Shown piece after piece: positions 38,685-47,878 of a stretch of 64,000 bases of DNA. This stretch comes from Bacteroidales bacterium (GTDB lineage: Bacteria; Bacteroidota; Bacteroidia; Bacteroidales; UBA932). The notes beneath the pieces are model-generated. The model had not been told where the DNA came from. It did no database searches and worked only from the letters and a program-made list of their open reading frames with translations. The stretch covers positions 41,378 to 105,377 of the forward strand of contig JAFYLU010000073.1 of assembly GCA_017550025.1 (NCBI GenBank). Direction: 5' to 3'. Position 1 is the stretch's first letter, and each line of letters begins with the position of its first letter. The translations under genes were made by a program, and so were the position numbers.

Positions 38685-41675
38685 TTAGAATGTGATGTTA
38701 AGACGAAGAGTAAAGAGACGTGGACGTGGGTAAACTGTTGTATCCACACCGCTCACATTACCGATTTCAGGGTCAAGACCTGAATACTTGGTGAAAGTGC
38801 ATACATTCTGTACAGAACCTGCAAGACGCATCTTGAGATTGTTCTTAAGATCGAATGTGTATCCGAGGTTGATGTCATCGATCTTGAAGAATGTAGCATC
38901 CTCGATCCAGAGGTCAGAATACTTCTGATCCTCAGAGTTAGACGCATGCCATCCCTCAATAAGCCAAGTGTTACTGAGGTTGTTGATATAACCTTTGGTA
39001 TAGTCATCACTGTAAGATGATGAGTATCCCATCGCATTCTTGTTCACGAGTTCTGCACCGATCGCACCGTGTCCGTTGATACCAAAATCCCAGTTCTTGT
39101 ATCTTACCTGAGTGTTGATACCATAGTATGCCCAAGGTGTAGGGCTGCAACCTGTAAGATAACGGTCCTCTGTATTTACAAGGCCATCACCGTTACGGTC
39201 TACAAGAGCATTCTGGATAGGCTTTCCAGCCTCATCATAAAGCTGCTGGTAGAAGTAGTATGTATATGGAGCGTAACCTGCGCGGTGGAGTGAAGAGAAA
39301 CCAACGTTCGAACCCATTGACGTACCTGTCTCGACACCAAGATAAGTCTCGTCATCGTTAGTAAGCTTGGTGATCTTCACATCCTGGAATGTGATGTTAC
39401 CACCGATTTCCCAATGCCAGTCCTGAGTCTCTACAGGGATGAAGTTCGCTGAAAGCTCGATACCCTTGTTGAGCATGTTACCGATGTTCGAGATAACTTC
39501 CTTACCGAAGTTCGAACCGAGTGGAATAGAGATGTTGTTGAGGAGATCATATGTGTTGCGGTAGTAAGCCTCAACTGTACCAGTGATGCGGTCATCGAAG
39601 AAGCCGAAATCTACACCGATGTTGTAGGTCTCTGTAGTCTCCCACTTGATGTTAGGATTGTATGCGAGTGGCGAAAGGGCATTGTATCCATAGCCATCAC
39701 CCATCGGGTACTGCATGGTATTGGACTCAGACTGATAGTATCTTGCGATATAAGGGTAGTAATCGTCTCCGATATCCTGCTGGCCTGTACGTCCCCAACC
39801 GAGACGGAACTTCATCTGAGATACCTTGTCGTTATCCTTGAGGAAGTCCTCGTTTGCGATGTTCCAAGCGAAGGCTGCTGATGGGAAGAAGCCCCAACGG
39901 TTCTTTGGAGAGAAACGGCTGGATGCGTCAGCACGGGCTGTGAATGTGAAGAGATACTTCGACGCGTAGCTATAGTTGAGACGGCCGAAGAATGACACGA
40001 GATAGTACTCCTTGGCATTGGTAGGAGCCTGGTAGTAAAGTTCAGTACGATTGTTATTGTAGAACTGCTTTGAGTCGTATCTCACATAGTTGTGCTGCCA
40101 TGAGTAACCAGCCATCGCATTGAAATTGTGCTTCTGTGCAAATGTCTCGTTATAATCAAGATATGCCTCGAGAAGGGTATTCTTGTTATAGTTCATGTAG
40201 GTGTTGTAATAATCCTTTGAACCTGAACGGAGAGATCCGATGGTACCTATACCGTTATAGTTGGTACCCTCTGTTTTCGCCATATCCATACCGAGGTTCA
40301 CATTTGCTCTCAAAGACTCAAGACCATGGAACTTATAGTCGAGCTGGATGTTTCCGATTCCACGGAAAGTATGAGCGAAATCAACCCAGTCATAAGTTGA
40401 CGAAAGAGGATTGACGCTTGCCATTGTATTGGCAGAACCTGCTGTAAGCCAGTTCCAATATCCGTTTGAAACTACTGAATTATCAACATTACCATCAGCA
40501 TCTGTGAAATATACAGGCTTTGTAGGGTCGAATGCAAGTGCTGAACCTACAGGGTTTGAACCCCAGTTTGTGTGCTGGTATACACCCTTTGCATTTACAT
40601 TCACAGAGAGGTGATTGTCAAAGAATTTAGGTGAGAGGCTCACGTCAATGTTAGATCTCTGGTTGTCACCCACCTTGAACTGTGCCTGGTCGAGATTGTA
40701 TCCGAGGCTGACACGGAAAGGAATGATTCCACCTGAATAGAGACTCATGTTGTGGTCAGTGTTGAGTGCTACGCGGTAAATCTCCTTCTGCCAGTCAGTG
40801 TCATAGATCACGCCGTCAACTCCAAGAAGACCCGCAGAATCAGGACGATACTGCTGAATGTACTCTGCGAACTGAGTACCGCTCATCATGTCGATCTCAC
40901 CTGACTTGAATTTGGCCGAAGCACTTCCGCTGTATCCGAAGTGAAGGCCTTTGCCCTTACCCTTCTTGGTTGTGATGATGATGACACCGTTAGATGCACG
41001 TGAACCGTAGATTGCAGTTGCAGAAGCATCCTTGAGCACTGAATATGACTCGATATCGTTAGGGTTTACTGTCGCGAGAGGGTCACCCATACCTGCACCG
41101 GCCTCTTTGGTGACAGGAACGCCGTCGATCACGATAAGAGGGTCATTGGACGCTGTCAGGGAAGCTGCGCCACGGATACGGATTGTGGCACCCGCACCTG
41201 GCTGTCCTGAGGCAGGGGTGATATTAAGACCCGATACCTTACCCACGAGCATCGATGAAGGAGAAGTGACTGCACCTCGGTTGACATCCTCTGCCTGGAT
41301 AGCAGCTACCGAACCTGTCATGTCTTCCTTCTTTACAGAACCGTAACCGATGACTACTACCTCATCAAGGAATGTGGTATCCTCAGAGAGAGTCACGATC
41401 TTTGGAAGCTGTGAAGCCACGAAAGTCTGTGTTGCATAACCGATGCAGCTGATCTCTACAACGGCATTTGCGCTAGAAACAGAAAGGACATAGTCGCCGT
41501 CGAGACCGGTCGAGGCACCGTTAGCAGTGCCCTGCTCGATCACGGTTGCACCGATGATCGGACCGATTGCATCAACAACTACACCCTTCACCTCGTATCC
41601 GCCCTGGGCGAATACAGATGCGCCCATAATGCATGAAAGCAAGAATGATGCGCATAGTGTCATGATTCTATTCAT
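38685..41675 (-). CDS. susC: SusC family TonB-dependent transporter for alpha-glucan oligosaccharides (pair 2)
   Basis: A 996-residue receptor: signal peptide (SFLLSCIMGASVFAQG), carboxypeptidase-regulatory-like domain, plug with VVIGYGSVKKEDMTGSVAAI, DPLIVIDGVPV and YGSRASNGVIIITTKKGKG, then the barrel ending PRPRLFTLRLNITF. With SusD it would import malto-oligosaccharides using TonB energy. Follows the MFS permease by 59 bases in the same orientation; no separate promoter is obvious in that gap, so both likely derive from the control region at 43043-43238. Confidence 0.95.
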   Translation of the reverse strand: MNRIMTLCASFLLSCIMGASVFAQGGYEVKGVVVDAIGPIIGATVIEQGTANGASTGLDGDYVLSVSSANAVVEISCIGYATQTFVASQLPKIVTLSEDTTFLDEVVVIGYGSVKKEDMTGSVAAIQAEDVNRGAVTSPSSMLVGKVSGLNITPASGQPGAGATIRIRGAASLTASNDPLIVIDGVPVTKEAGAGMGDPLATVNPNDIESYSVLKDASATAIYGSRASNGVIIITTKKGKGKGLHFGYSGSASAKFKSGEIDMMSGTQFAEYIQQYRPDSAGLLGVDGVIYDTDWQKEIYRVALNTDHNMSLYSGGIIPFRVSLGYNLDQAQFKVGDNQRSNIDVSLSPKFFDNHLSVNVNAKGVYQHTNWGSNPVGSALAFDPTKPVYFTDADGNVDNSVVSNGYWNWLTAGSANTMASVNPLSSTYDWVDFAHTFRGIGNIQLDYKFHGLESLRANVNLGMDMAKTEGTNYNGIGTIGSLRSGSKDYYNTYMNYNKNTLLEAYLDYNETFAQKHNFNAMAGYSWQHNYVRYDSKQFYNNNRTELYYQAPTNAKEYYLVSFFGRLNYSYASKYLFTFTARADASSRFSPKNRWGFFPSAAFAWNIANEDFLKDNDKVSQMKFRLGWGRTGQQDIGDDYYPYIARYYQSESNTMQYPMGDGYGYNALSPLAYNPNIKWETTETYNIGVDFGFFDDRITGTVEAYYRNTYDLLNNISIPLGSNFGKEVISNIGNMLNKGIELSANFIPVETQDWHWEIGGNITFQDVKITKLTNDDETYLGVETGTSMGSNVGFSSLHRAGYAPYTYYFYQQLYDEAGKPIQNALVDRNGDGLVNTEDRYLTGCSPTPWAYYGINTQVRYKNWDFGINGHGAIGAELVNKNAMGYSSSYSDDYTKGYINNLSNTWLIEGWHASNSEDQKYSDLWIEDATFFKIDDINLGYTFDLKNNLKMRLAGSVQNVCTFTKYSGLDPEIGNVSGVDTTVYPRPRLFTLRLNITF

Positions 41676-41734
41676 AAAGAATTTTGTTTGGTTAGTAGAT
41701 TGTTTATGTTAATACTTGATTGTATTTCAAATTG

Positions 41735-43042
41735 TTATGCCTTCTTGCCATCCTTCACGAAACGTACGGCAACAGCTCCGAGAACGAGAAGGACTGCCGC
41801 AACAAGGAACATGCTTACCTGCGCACCTCCTACAAGCTTGAGGACAAGGCCGCCACATGCAGCTGCAGCGATCTGCGGAAGGCATATAGTACCGTTGAAG
41901 AGGCCGAGATATGTTCCGATATGGCTGCCTGAAAGCGAATTGGTAAGAAGGGTGAAAGGAATTGCGAGCATCGCAGCCCATGCAGCTCCGATAAGGAGGA
42001 ATGAGCCGACAAGCAGATACTGGTCATGGATGAAGAACACCGAAGCGAAGCCTGCAGCTCCGACAAGGAGGCTCACGGCATATGCCACCCTGATGTTCCT
42101 GAACTTCGGGATAAGCAACGCCCAGAGCATAGCTCCTACAGCCTGCACGGCAAAGAGTACTCCGACCCAGTTTCCGGCAGTCTGATAGCCCTCTGAAGCC
42201 ACATCTGTAGTATCCCATACGGTTTCTGCAATCGCACCGTTAGTATAAGTCCACATATAGAGAAAGGCCGCCCAGCAGAAGAACTGCACCAGACCCACGG
42301 TCCAGAATGTCTGTGGGGCATTCTTCAGGAGGGTGAACATTCCCGGAGCCTTCTCCTCCTTCTTGTCCGGATCTATGCCATGGAACTCGGCATATTCCTT
42401 CGGAGGCATCTCCTTCACCTTGAAAGTAGTGAAGAGGACGCAGAGGATGAGGATGGCCGCACCGATGTAGAATGCATATTTCACTGTATCTGGAACCTGT
42501 CCTTCCGGAGCGACATTGGCGATTCCGATCCATGCGAAGAGTATCGGGAAGATGTAGCCCATGAGGCTTCCTGCATTGCAGAGGAAGCTCTGGATAGAAT
42601 AGGCCTGTGCCTTCTGATTCTCACCGACCATATCACCCACAAGCATCTTGAACGGCTGCATGGCAACATTGATCGAAGTGTCGAGGAACATGAGGGAGAT
42701 CAGTCCGAAGATCATGGCTCCGCTGACTGCAAGACCGAAGTTTCCGGCATTAGGAAGCATGCACATCACAAGGATGGCGATTATCGATCCAAGGAAAAGA
42801 TACGGGATACGCCTTCCCAGACGTGTCCATGTCTTGTCGCTGTATTTTCCTACGAGGGGCTGGACAAGAAGGCCCATGAGAGGAGGGAGAATCCAGAAGA
42901 AGCTGAGGCTGTGAGGGTCAGCTCCCAAAGTCGCAAAGATGCGGCTGATATTGGCACTCTGAAGGGAATACGCTATCTGGACACCGAAGAATCCGAAGCT
43001 GATGTTCCACATCTGCCAGAAAGTAAGTTTCGTTTTCTGCAT
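41735..43042 (-). CDS. MFS permease, maltose/oligosaccharide type (glycoside-pentoside-hexuronide/SLC45-like)
   Basis: A 435-residue protein with twelve predicted membrane segments. MWNISFGFFGVQIAYSLQSANISRIFATLGA and PLVGKYSDKTWTRLGRRIPYLF are hallmarks of the SLC45-like sucrose/maltose permease group common at the head of Bacteroidota starch loci. It would carry maltose or maltodextrin across the inner membrane. It is the first gene of the transport operon, next to the repeat array and divergent from the sensor kinase. Confidence 0.9.
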   Translation of the reverse strand: MQKTKLTFWQMWNISFGFFGVQIAYSLQSANISRIFATLGADPHSLSFFWILPPLMGLLVQPLVGKYSDKTWTRLGRRIPYLFLGSIIAILVMCMLPNAGNFGLAVSGAMIFGLISLMFLDTSINVAMQPFKMLVGDMVGENQKAQAYSIQSFLCNAGSLMGYIFPILFAWIGIANVAPEGQVPDTVKYAFYIGAAILILCVLFTTFKVKEMPPKEYAEFHGIDPDKKEEKAPGMFTLLKNAPQTFWTVGLVQFFCWAAFLYMWTYTNGAIAETVWDTTDVASEGYQTAGNWVGVLFAVQAVGAMLWALLIPKFRNIRVAYAVSLLVGAAGFASVFFIHDQYLLVGSFLLIGAAWAAMLAIPFTLLTNSLSGSHIGTYLGLFNGTICLPQIAAAACGGLVLKLVGGAQVSMFLVAAVLLVLGAVAVRFVKDGKKA

Positions 43043-43067
43043 TTTAGAGCGTTTTTGGTTACTGTTT

Positions 43068-43076
43068 CAAAGTGTA
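43068..43076 (-). promoter_or_regulatory. Possible -7 region of the Sus transport operon
   Basis: Minus strand reads TACACTTTG (43076-43068), a TA...TTTG box with one extra spacer base, 26 bases before the permease ATG. There is no -33 TTTG. Imperfect boxes also occur at the glycosidase operon, consistent with positive control. Confidence 0.3.
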
Positions 43077-43113
43077 TTAAAAGTCTGCTAAAATAATCAT
43101 TATATATAATAAG

Positions 43114-43175
43114 GACGAATGTCCGTTGACGAATTGCCGGAAGTTTCAGACGAACTGCGCGATTTTCATGACGAA
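43114..43175. promoter_or_regulatory. Candidate LytTR operator: four GACGAA direct repeats between sensor kinase and Sus operon
   Basis: GACGAA occurs at 43114, 43128, 43149 and 43170. The last three are exactly 21 bases apart. All are in the same orientation as the three copies at 26219-26266. They occupy the 196-base divergent gap shared by the two-component system and the transport operon, so they could serve both activation of the operon and autoregulation. Confidence 0.62.
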
Positions 43176-43188
43176 CAAATGACAAAAA

Positions 43189-43219
43189 TTGCAGAATAAG
43201 CCTAAAATATCTATATTCG
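43189..43219 (+). promoter_or_regulatory. Possible promoter of the sensor kinase gene
   Basis: TTG at 43189-43191, a 20-base spacer and TATATTCG at 43212-43219 (one mismatch) lie 20 bases before the ATG at 43239. Confidence 0.4.
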
Positions 43220-43238
43220 GACATTGTTTTTGAAACAT

Positions 43239-44621
43239 ATGGCATCAATACGTAATATCAAGGTATCCTGGGTCATCCACATATTCGCCTTTCTGCACGC
43301 TGCAACAGCTTTCGGATGCAGGCATGCCGGATTTGAAGACGAACTTCTCCTGACCATCCTCACAATGACGATGGCACTTATAATCTGTCTGAAGAAGACT
43401 CTCAGGATAGAGTTCACTGCGGCTGTCATAATCATCGTCAACATAATCGGCTATTTCATGGGTAACCTGGGAGCTGAATTCTTTCTGAAACTGGTTCCCT
43501 CACAAATTGCCGCCCATGCACTGTCAACCTTCCTGACAACGGAGATTTTAGGATGGGGCATAGTCGCTATCACAAAGATCTTCCAGTCATGGAAAACAAC
43601 ACGTGAAACCACGACGGACTCGCCTTATATGTCATGGCTCATATTGGCCATGGGAGGTGTATTCATCCTGCGTCTGGGCATAATATTCCTGTTTTCCACA
43701 GATCCCTTTTCCAGCGGAAGCGCCATCGAAATATCCGGCAAGATATTCTCGAATTCATTCTCACTCATAATCCTTATATGCCTCAACATTCTGTATGTCA
43801 GATATACGGCATCCTTCAGAAAGAAATCATATTATATCAGGACGCTGGTACTCATCGGTTTCATAATTGCGGCTTCCCTGGTGGAAACCGTCATGGCCGG
43901 ACTGATGCTTACATTGGGAAACAGGAGCAATTTCATTGAAGAGTTTCCCGTACTTTTCTCCTGCTCACTTCTTGCTGAAGTCACTGTATACTGCATTGTC
44001 TTCATGGTAAACTATGCCGTAACAGCCCGGAACGAAATGCATGAAGAACGTGAAAAGGCAAATACCGCCCAGTACCGTTACATAAAGCTCAAGCATCAGG
44101 TAAATCCCCACTTCCTGTTCAATTCCCTGAACATCCTGGACTGCCTCATCTGCGAGGAACAGACAGACAGGGCCAGCAGCTACACACACAAGCTTGCGGG
44201 AGTCTACAGATACATGCTTAAAAGCGAGGAGGAAATGATCGTATCCCTGCATGACGAGCTGGTATTCACTGATCTGTATGTGGACCTTCTTAAGGAACGA
44301 TTCCCTAAAGGATTCGTTGTAGAGACTGATGTTCCGGAAAGCTTCATGGCAAGATATGTGCTCCCGTGTTCAATACAGCTGCTGCTGGAGAATGCGATAA
44401 AACACAACACGGTAGACGAGGGCAATCCTCTGAAAATCAGCATCTACATTCAGGACGACAGCATAATAGTGCGGAACAATGTAGTGCCGAAGCTGACCAA
44501 GGTACCGTCTACAGGACTCGGTCAGAAATACATCAGGCAGATGTATCTCGACCTGACGGGAAAACAGATAGGAATAGAAAGTACTGACCAGATTTATAAA
44601 GTAACCTTACCACTGATATAA
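43239..44621 (+). CDS. LytS/YehU-type membrane sensor histidine kinase
   Basis: A 460-residue kinase from the ATG at 43239; an in-frame TTG at 43224 is less likely. Six to seven membrane segments fill residues 10-262 with no large periplasmic domain. The HisKA-like region has HQVNPHFLFNSLN with phospho-acceptor His291, and the ATPase part has the N-box LLLENAIKHN (381-390) and STGLGQKYI. This is the LytS-family architecture. The signal is probably sensed within the membrane. The cognate LytTR regulator follows after 4 bases, and the Sus transport operon is divergent, suggesting starch or maltodextrin control. Confidence 0.9.
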   Translation: MASIRNIKVSWVIHIFAFLHAATAFGCRHAGFEDELLLTILTMTMALIICLKKTLRIEFTAAVIIIVNIIGYFMGNLGAEFFLKLVPSQIAAHALSTFLTTEILGWGIVAITKIFQSWKTTRETTTDSPYMSWLILAMGGVFILRLGIIFLFSTDPFSSGSAIEISGKIFSNSFSLIILICLNILYVRYTASFRKKSYYIRTLVLIGFIIAASLVETVMAGLMLTLGNRSNFIEEFPVLFSCSLLAEVTVYCIVFMVNYAVTARNEMHEEREKANTAQYRYIKLKHQVNPHFLFNSLNILDCLICEEQTDRASSYTHKLAGVYRYMLKSEEEMIVSLHDELVFTDLYVDLLKERFPKGFVVETDVPESFMARYVLPCSIQLLLENAIKHNTVDEGNPLKISIYIQDDSIIVRNNVVPKLTKVPSTGLGQKYIRQMYLDLTGKQIGIESTDQIYKVTLPLI

Positions 44622-44625
44622 CGAT

Positions 44626-45387
44626 ATGAATGTCTTTATTGTTGAAGATGAGCTGATGGCTCAGAAGAGCCTCATGCGCGTACTTGCGCAGAATTTCACT
44701 GACATGGACATAGCCGGCTGCGCCACATCAGTAAAGGGAGCCGTGGAATGGCTCAACACACCCGGCAACAGTGCCGACATAATATTCATGGATGTGGAAC
44801 TGGCTGACGGAAAATGCTTCGAGATATTCCGCCAGACCGAAATCAAGGCCAAAGTCATAATGACTACGGCATATGACAGCTATGCACTTAAGGCTTTCGA
44901 AGCAGGCAGCATCGACTATCTGCTCAAGCCTATCGACCCGGCAGCATTGAAAAGAGCGGTGGCACGATGCAGGATGAGCGGAGGCACTATCGACGTGCAG
45001 GCCCTGCTCAAGGCAATGGACATGACGGGAGGAACACGCAGAAAGGAATACAAGGAAAGATATATCATCCGTTTCAACGACCGTATCGTACCTCTGGCAA
45101 CTGCAGACATAGCCTATATCTATTCCGAGGAGAAGAACAACTATCTGGTGACATTCGACGACCAGCGATACATAATAGACTCTTCACTCGACGTGATATC
45201 TGAAGAACTCGACCCAGTATCGTTCTTCCGTATCTCACGCAGCTGCATAGTGGCCATAAAAGCCATCAAAAGCATAGTGAAGCAGGCAGGAGGAAGGCTT
45301 CGCATAATGGCAGATCCGGAGTCATCATTTGAAATGACAGTAAGCCGTTCCCGTGTGGATGACTTCATGACATGGCTGGAGAAATAG
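44626..45387 (+). CDS. LytTR-family response regulator
   Basis: A 253-residue regulator. The receiver domain (1-120) has acidic Glu7-Asp8, phospho-acceptor Asp56 (IIFMDVEL), Thr81 and LLKPID with Lys101. Residues about 145-250 are a LytTR DNA-binding domain (ERYIIRFNDRIVPLATADIAYIYSEEKNNY and FFRISRSCIVAIKAI). LytTR domains bind pairs of direct repeats about 21 bp apart, which matches the GACGAA arrays upstream of both starch operons. It takes the place normally held by SusR in starch loci; regulation of starch use is inferred from location and repeats. Confidence 0.92.
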   Translation: MNVFIVEDELMAQKSLMRVLAQNFTDMDIAGCATSVKGAVEWLNTPGNSADIIFMDVELADGKCFEIFRQTEIKAKVIMTTAYDSYALKAFEAGSIDYLLKPIDPAALKRAVARCRMSGGTIDVQALLKAMDMTGGTRRKEYKERYIIRFNDRIVPLATADIAYIYSEEKNNYLVTFDDQRYIIDSSLDVISEELDPVSFFRISRSCIVAIKAIKSIVKQAGGRLRIMADPESSFEMTVSRSRVDDFMTWLEK

Positions 45388-45402
45388 CCTGACACTTAAT
45401 GC

Positions 45403-45439
45403 AATACCGCCTGTTCCGGAATCCGGAACAGGCGGTATT
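45403..45439. terminator. Strong bidirectional terminator
   Basis: A perfect 18-bp inverted repeat (AATACCGCCTGTTCCGGA at 45403-45420 and its complement at 45422-45439) lies between the convergent response regulator and glucanotransferase genes. Confidence 0.8.
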
Positions 45440-45461
45440 CATATCACTACAGATGCATGAA

Positions 45462-47864
45462 TCAGCATCTTCCGCTTGCTGCGATCATTTCAGCCAGCGT
45501 CTCATTGAACTCCCTGGCATCTGCAAGCTGCTCGAGAGTCAGATGCATACGATAGCGCCAGTAATGGCGTGAGTTTGCAGGGACATTGATTCTTTCAGAA
45601 TTAGGATCCTCGCGACGAAGCAGCTCATCCATTGAAAGCCAGTCCTGAAGCGGAAGGATTGTCAGCATTGCAGGAGACCACACATGCTGCTCAAGAATCT
45701 GACGGCAGATCCAAGGTTCACAGAAGAGAGGTGCATCACCATGATTGTTCAGGATCATATGCCAGAAATCATTTGTAACCTTACGGTCCTCCTCCCACCA
45801 TGCACGGATAGGATTCATATCATGAGTCGAAGTCGTGCAGACAGAAAGGTACGGATAGTTTGCAGGATGAGCGAATGTCTCCTCTACAGACTTCGGCATG
45901 CGCTGGATCTCAAGCGAAAGGATGCGGAGATCCGACATCACCTGCGGTACTGTCGCCGGAATCATTCCGAGGTCTTCACCGCACGCAAGCATTCCGGTAG
46001 AATCAAGGAGTGCTGGAAGCTTCTGCATAGCCTTGTCTTTCCAGAACTCATTGTTTCTGCGATAGAAGAAGTCATCATAGAGACGGTCAAATGACGCGCG
46101 ACGATATGCATCAAGTACATAATACGACTGTGTCTGCTTTGCTCCGATCTTCGGATGATAATATCCTTCCTGACGAGGGTCCTGGAGGAAAAGGTCAAAA
46201 TCGTTGACATCAAATCCCTGTGCCTGGAGTTCATGGGCAGGGAATGGAAGTGCAGGGTTGAAATAACCGTTCAGACCGCTCTTCGTCCAGAGCGGAATCT
46301 CCCAGATACGGAAGAATCCGAGGATGTGGTCGATACGGAATGCATCGAAATATTCCGACATCTTCGCAAGGCGTGATTTCCACCATGCATATCCGTCTTC
46401 CGCCATCTTCTCCCAGTTATATGTAGGGAAGCCCCAGTTCTGTCCGTCTGCAGAGAATGCATCAGGTGGTGCTCCAGCCTGTGAATCCATATGGAAGAGT
46501 TCAGGATAAAGCCATGCATCAACACTTGTACGGCTGATACCGATAGGAAGGTCACCCTTGAACACGACTCCCTTCGAATGAGCATATGCACACACCTCAG
46601 AGAGCTGAAGGTCAAGGTGATACTGTACGAAGCACCAGAAGTCCACATCGGCCTTGTGCTCCTCACAGAACGCAGCAACCTTCTTCTTGTTATATTTCGC
46701 ATATCCCTTCCACTGTGAGAAGTCAGGGGTTCCGTTGATGTCACGAAGCACGCAGAATGCGGCATATGGAAGAAGCCAGTGGCTGTTCTTCTCAACGAAT
46801 GCCTTGTAGTCCTTCTTTGCGGAAAGTTTCCTGAATGTCTTGTCAAAAGCCTGGCGAAGGAGAAGGAGCTTCGTTCCGTTCACCTTTTCGTAATCGATCT
46901 GGTCAAGGGCATTCAGTTCAGCCTGAAGGGCCTTGTACTCATCGTCAACCTCGACACCTACAGCCGGCAGATGCAGGAACTGCGGATGGAGGGCGAATGT
47001 CGAATTCGGATTGTACGGATATGAGTCCTCCCATGTATTGAACATCGTAGTGTCATTGATAGGAAGAAGCTGAAGTATGCTCTGACCTGTAGATGCAGCC
47101 CAGTCCACCATTTTCTTCAGATCGTAGAACTCGCCTACTCCGAAATCGTCTTCACTGCGGAGAGCAAATACCGGGATAGCTGTACCGGCACCTTTCCAGT
47201 CTCTGCCTGCAAATCTCACCTGAAGATCAGACTGCACCACAAACTGGTCGTTTTCAGGAACTTCCACAAACCATCTGTCAGAGCCTTCCTCCCATGCTAC
47301 AGGAGCAAGAGTCTCCTTGTCAGCAATGAGAACCTTATATGCGAAAGGCTCGCTCACATTGAGGGCCAATGTCCAGTAAGGGAACTGCGATCCGTCGAAA
47401 GGCACCACCTTGTTCCAGTTCTTCAATGCTTTTCCGCTGCCTGCAATTGCAAGTACTTCATTAGGACGGAGAGCAGGTGCTGCAACCTGGATAAGCACAT
47501 TTGCGCCCTTCGGAGCCTTCTTTGCCTTTTCCGCCTTTCTTCCGAAAATGGCGTTTGTAAATGCTGAAGAATAGAACGGAGAGTCGTATGGGCGGTCTAT
47601 CCATCTGTCGATTATGGTGAGTTCCTTTGGTTCTGTTCCTTCCGGAAGGGCAAGACGATGATTCTTCCACTCTGTCCTCACGGTAACTCCGTCACGAACG
47701 ACCTCGTAACCATATTCAGTAACCTTCTCGGGATTGAAACGGGACACTTCCCCTTTCCATATTCCCTCGGCCACATACGCGAGAGGATAGCGCTTGCCTC
47801 CAAGACAAAGGACGAGTTCCTCGCCCCAGGCAGTCCTGTATTCAATGCTGATATTCAGTGTCAT
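45462..47864 (-). CDS. malQ: 4-alpha-glucanotransferase (GH77, DPE2-like with N-terminal starch-binding modules)
   Basis: Started at ATG 47864, 14 bases after the upstream stop, giving 800 residues; the longer frame to 47954 overlaps the permease gene. No signal peptide, so cytoplasmic. The N-terminal 260 residues form two CBM20-like beta-sandwiches (VEIEYRTAWGEELVLC-like start and VLIQVAAPALRPNEVLAIAGSG). The GH77 barrel has FRIDHILGFFRIWEIP (nucleophile Asp), CGEDLGMIPATVPQVM (acid/base Glu) and STHDMNPIRAWWEED. The layout is that of plant DPE2 and Bacteroidota MalQ, which transfer glucosyl units from maltose to longer glucans, releasing glucose for the ROK kinase. Confidence 0.92.
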   Translation of the reverse strand: MTLNISIEYRTAWGEELVLCLGGKRYPLAYVAEGIWKGEVSRFNPEKVTEYGYEVVRDGVTVRTEWKNHRLALPEGTEPKELTIIDRWIDRPYDSPFYSSAFTNAIFGRKAEKAKKAPKGANVLIQVAAPALRPNEVLAIAGSGKALKNWNKVVPFDGSQFPYWTLALNVSEPFAYKVLIADKETLAPVAWEEGSDRWFVEVPENDQFVVQSDLQVRFAGRDWKGAGTAIPVFALRSEDDFGVGEFYDLKKMVDWAASTGQSILQLLPINDTTMFNTWEDSYPYNPNSTFALHPQFLHLPAVGVEVDDEYKALQAELNALDQIDYEKVNGTKLLLLRQAFDKTFRKLSAKKDYKAFVEKNSHWLLPYAAFCVLRDINGTPDFSQWKGYAKYNKKKVAAFCEEHKADVDFWCFVQYHLDLQLSEVCAYAHSKGVVFKGDLPIGISRTSVDAWLYPELFHMDSQAGAPPDAFSADGQNWGFPTYNWEKMAEDGYAWWKSRLAKMSEYFDAFRIDHILGFFRIWEIPLWTKSGLNGYFNPALPFPAHELQAQGFDVNDFDLFLQDPRQEGYYHPKIGAKQTQSYYVLDAYRRASFDRLYDDFFYRRNNEFWKDKAMQKLPALLDSTGMLACGEDLGMIPATVPQVMSDLRILSLEIQRMPKSVEETFAHPANYPYLSVCTTSTHDMNPIRAWWEEDRKVTNDFWHMILNNHGDAPLFCEPWICRQILEQHVWSPAMLTILPLQDWLSMDELLRREDPNSERINVPANSRHYWRYRMHLTLEQLADAREFNETLAEMIAASGRC

Positions 47865-47878
47865 GTCAAATATAGTTA

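Noticed and set aside
42380-43096. Long plus-strand open frame (238 codons) opposite the MFS permease gene
   Set aside because: It lies wholly antisense to a clear twelve-segment permease, has highly charged composition without domains, and is explained by the codon bias of the real gene.
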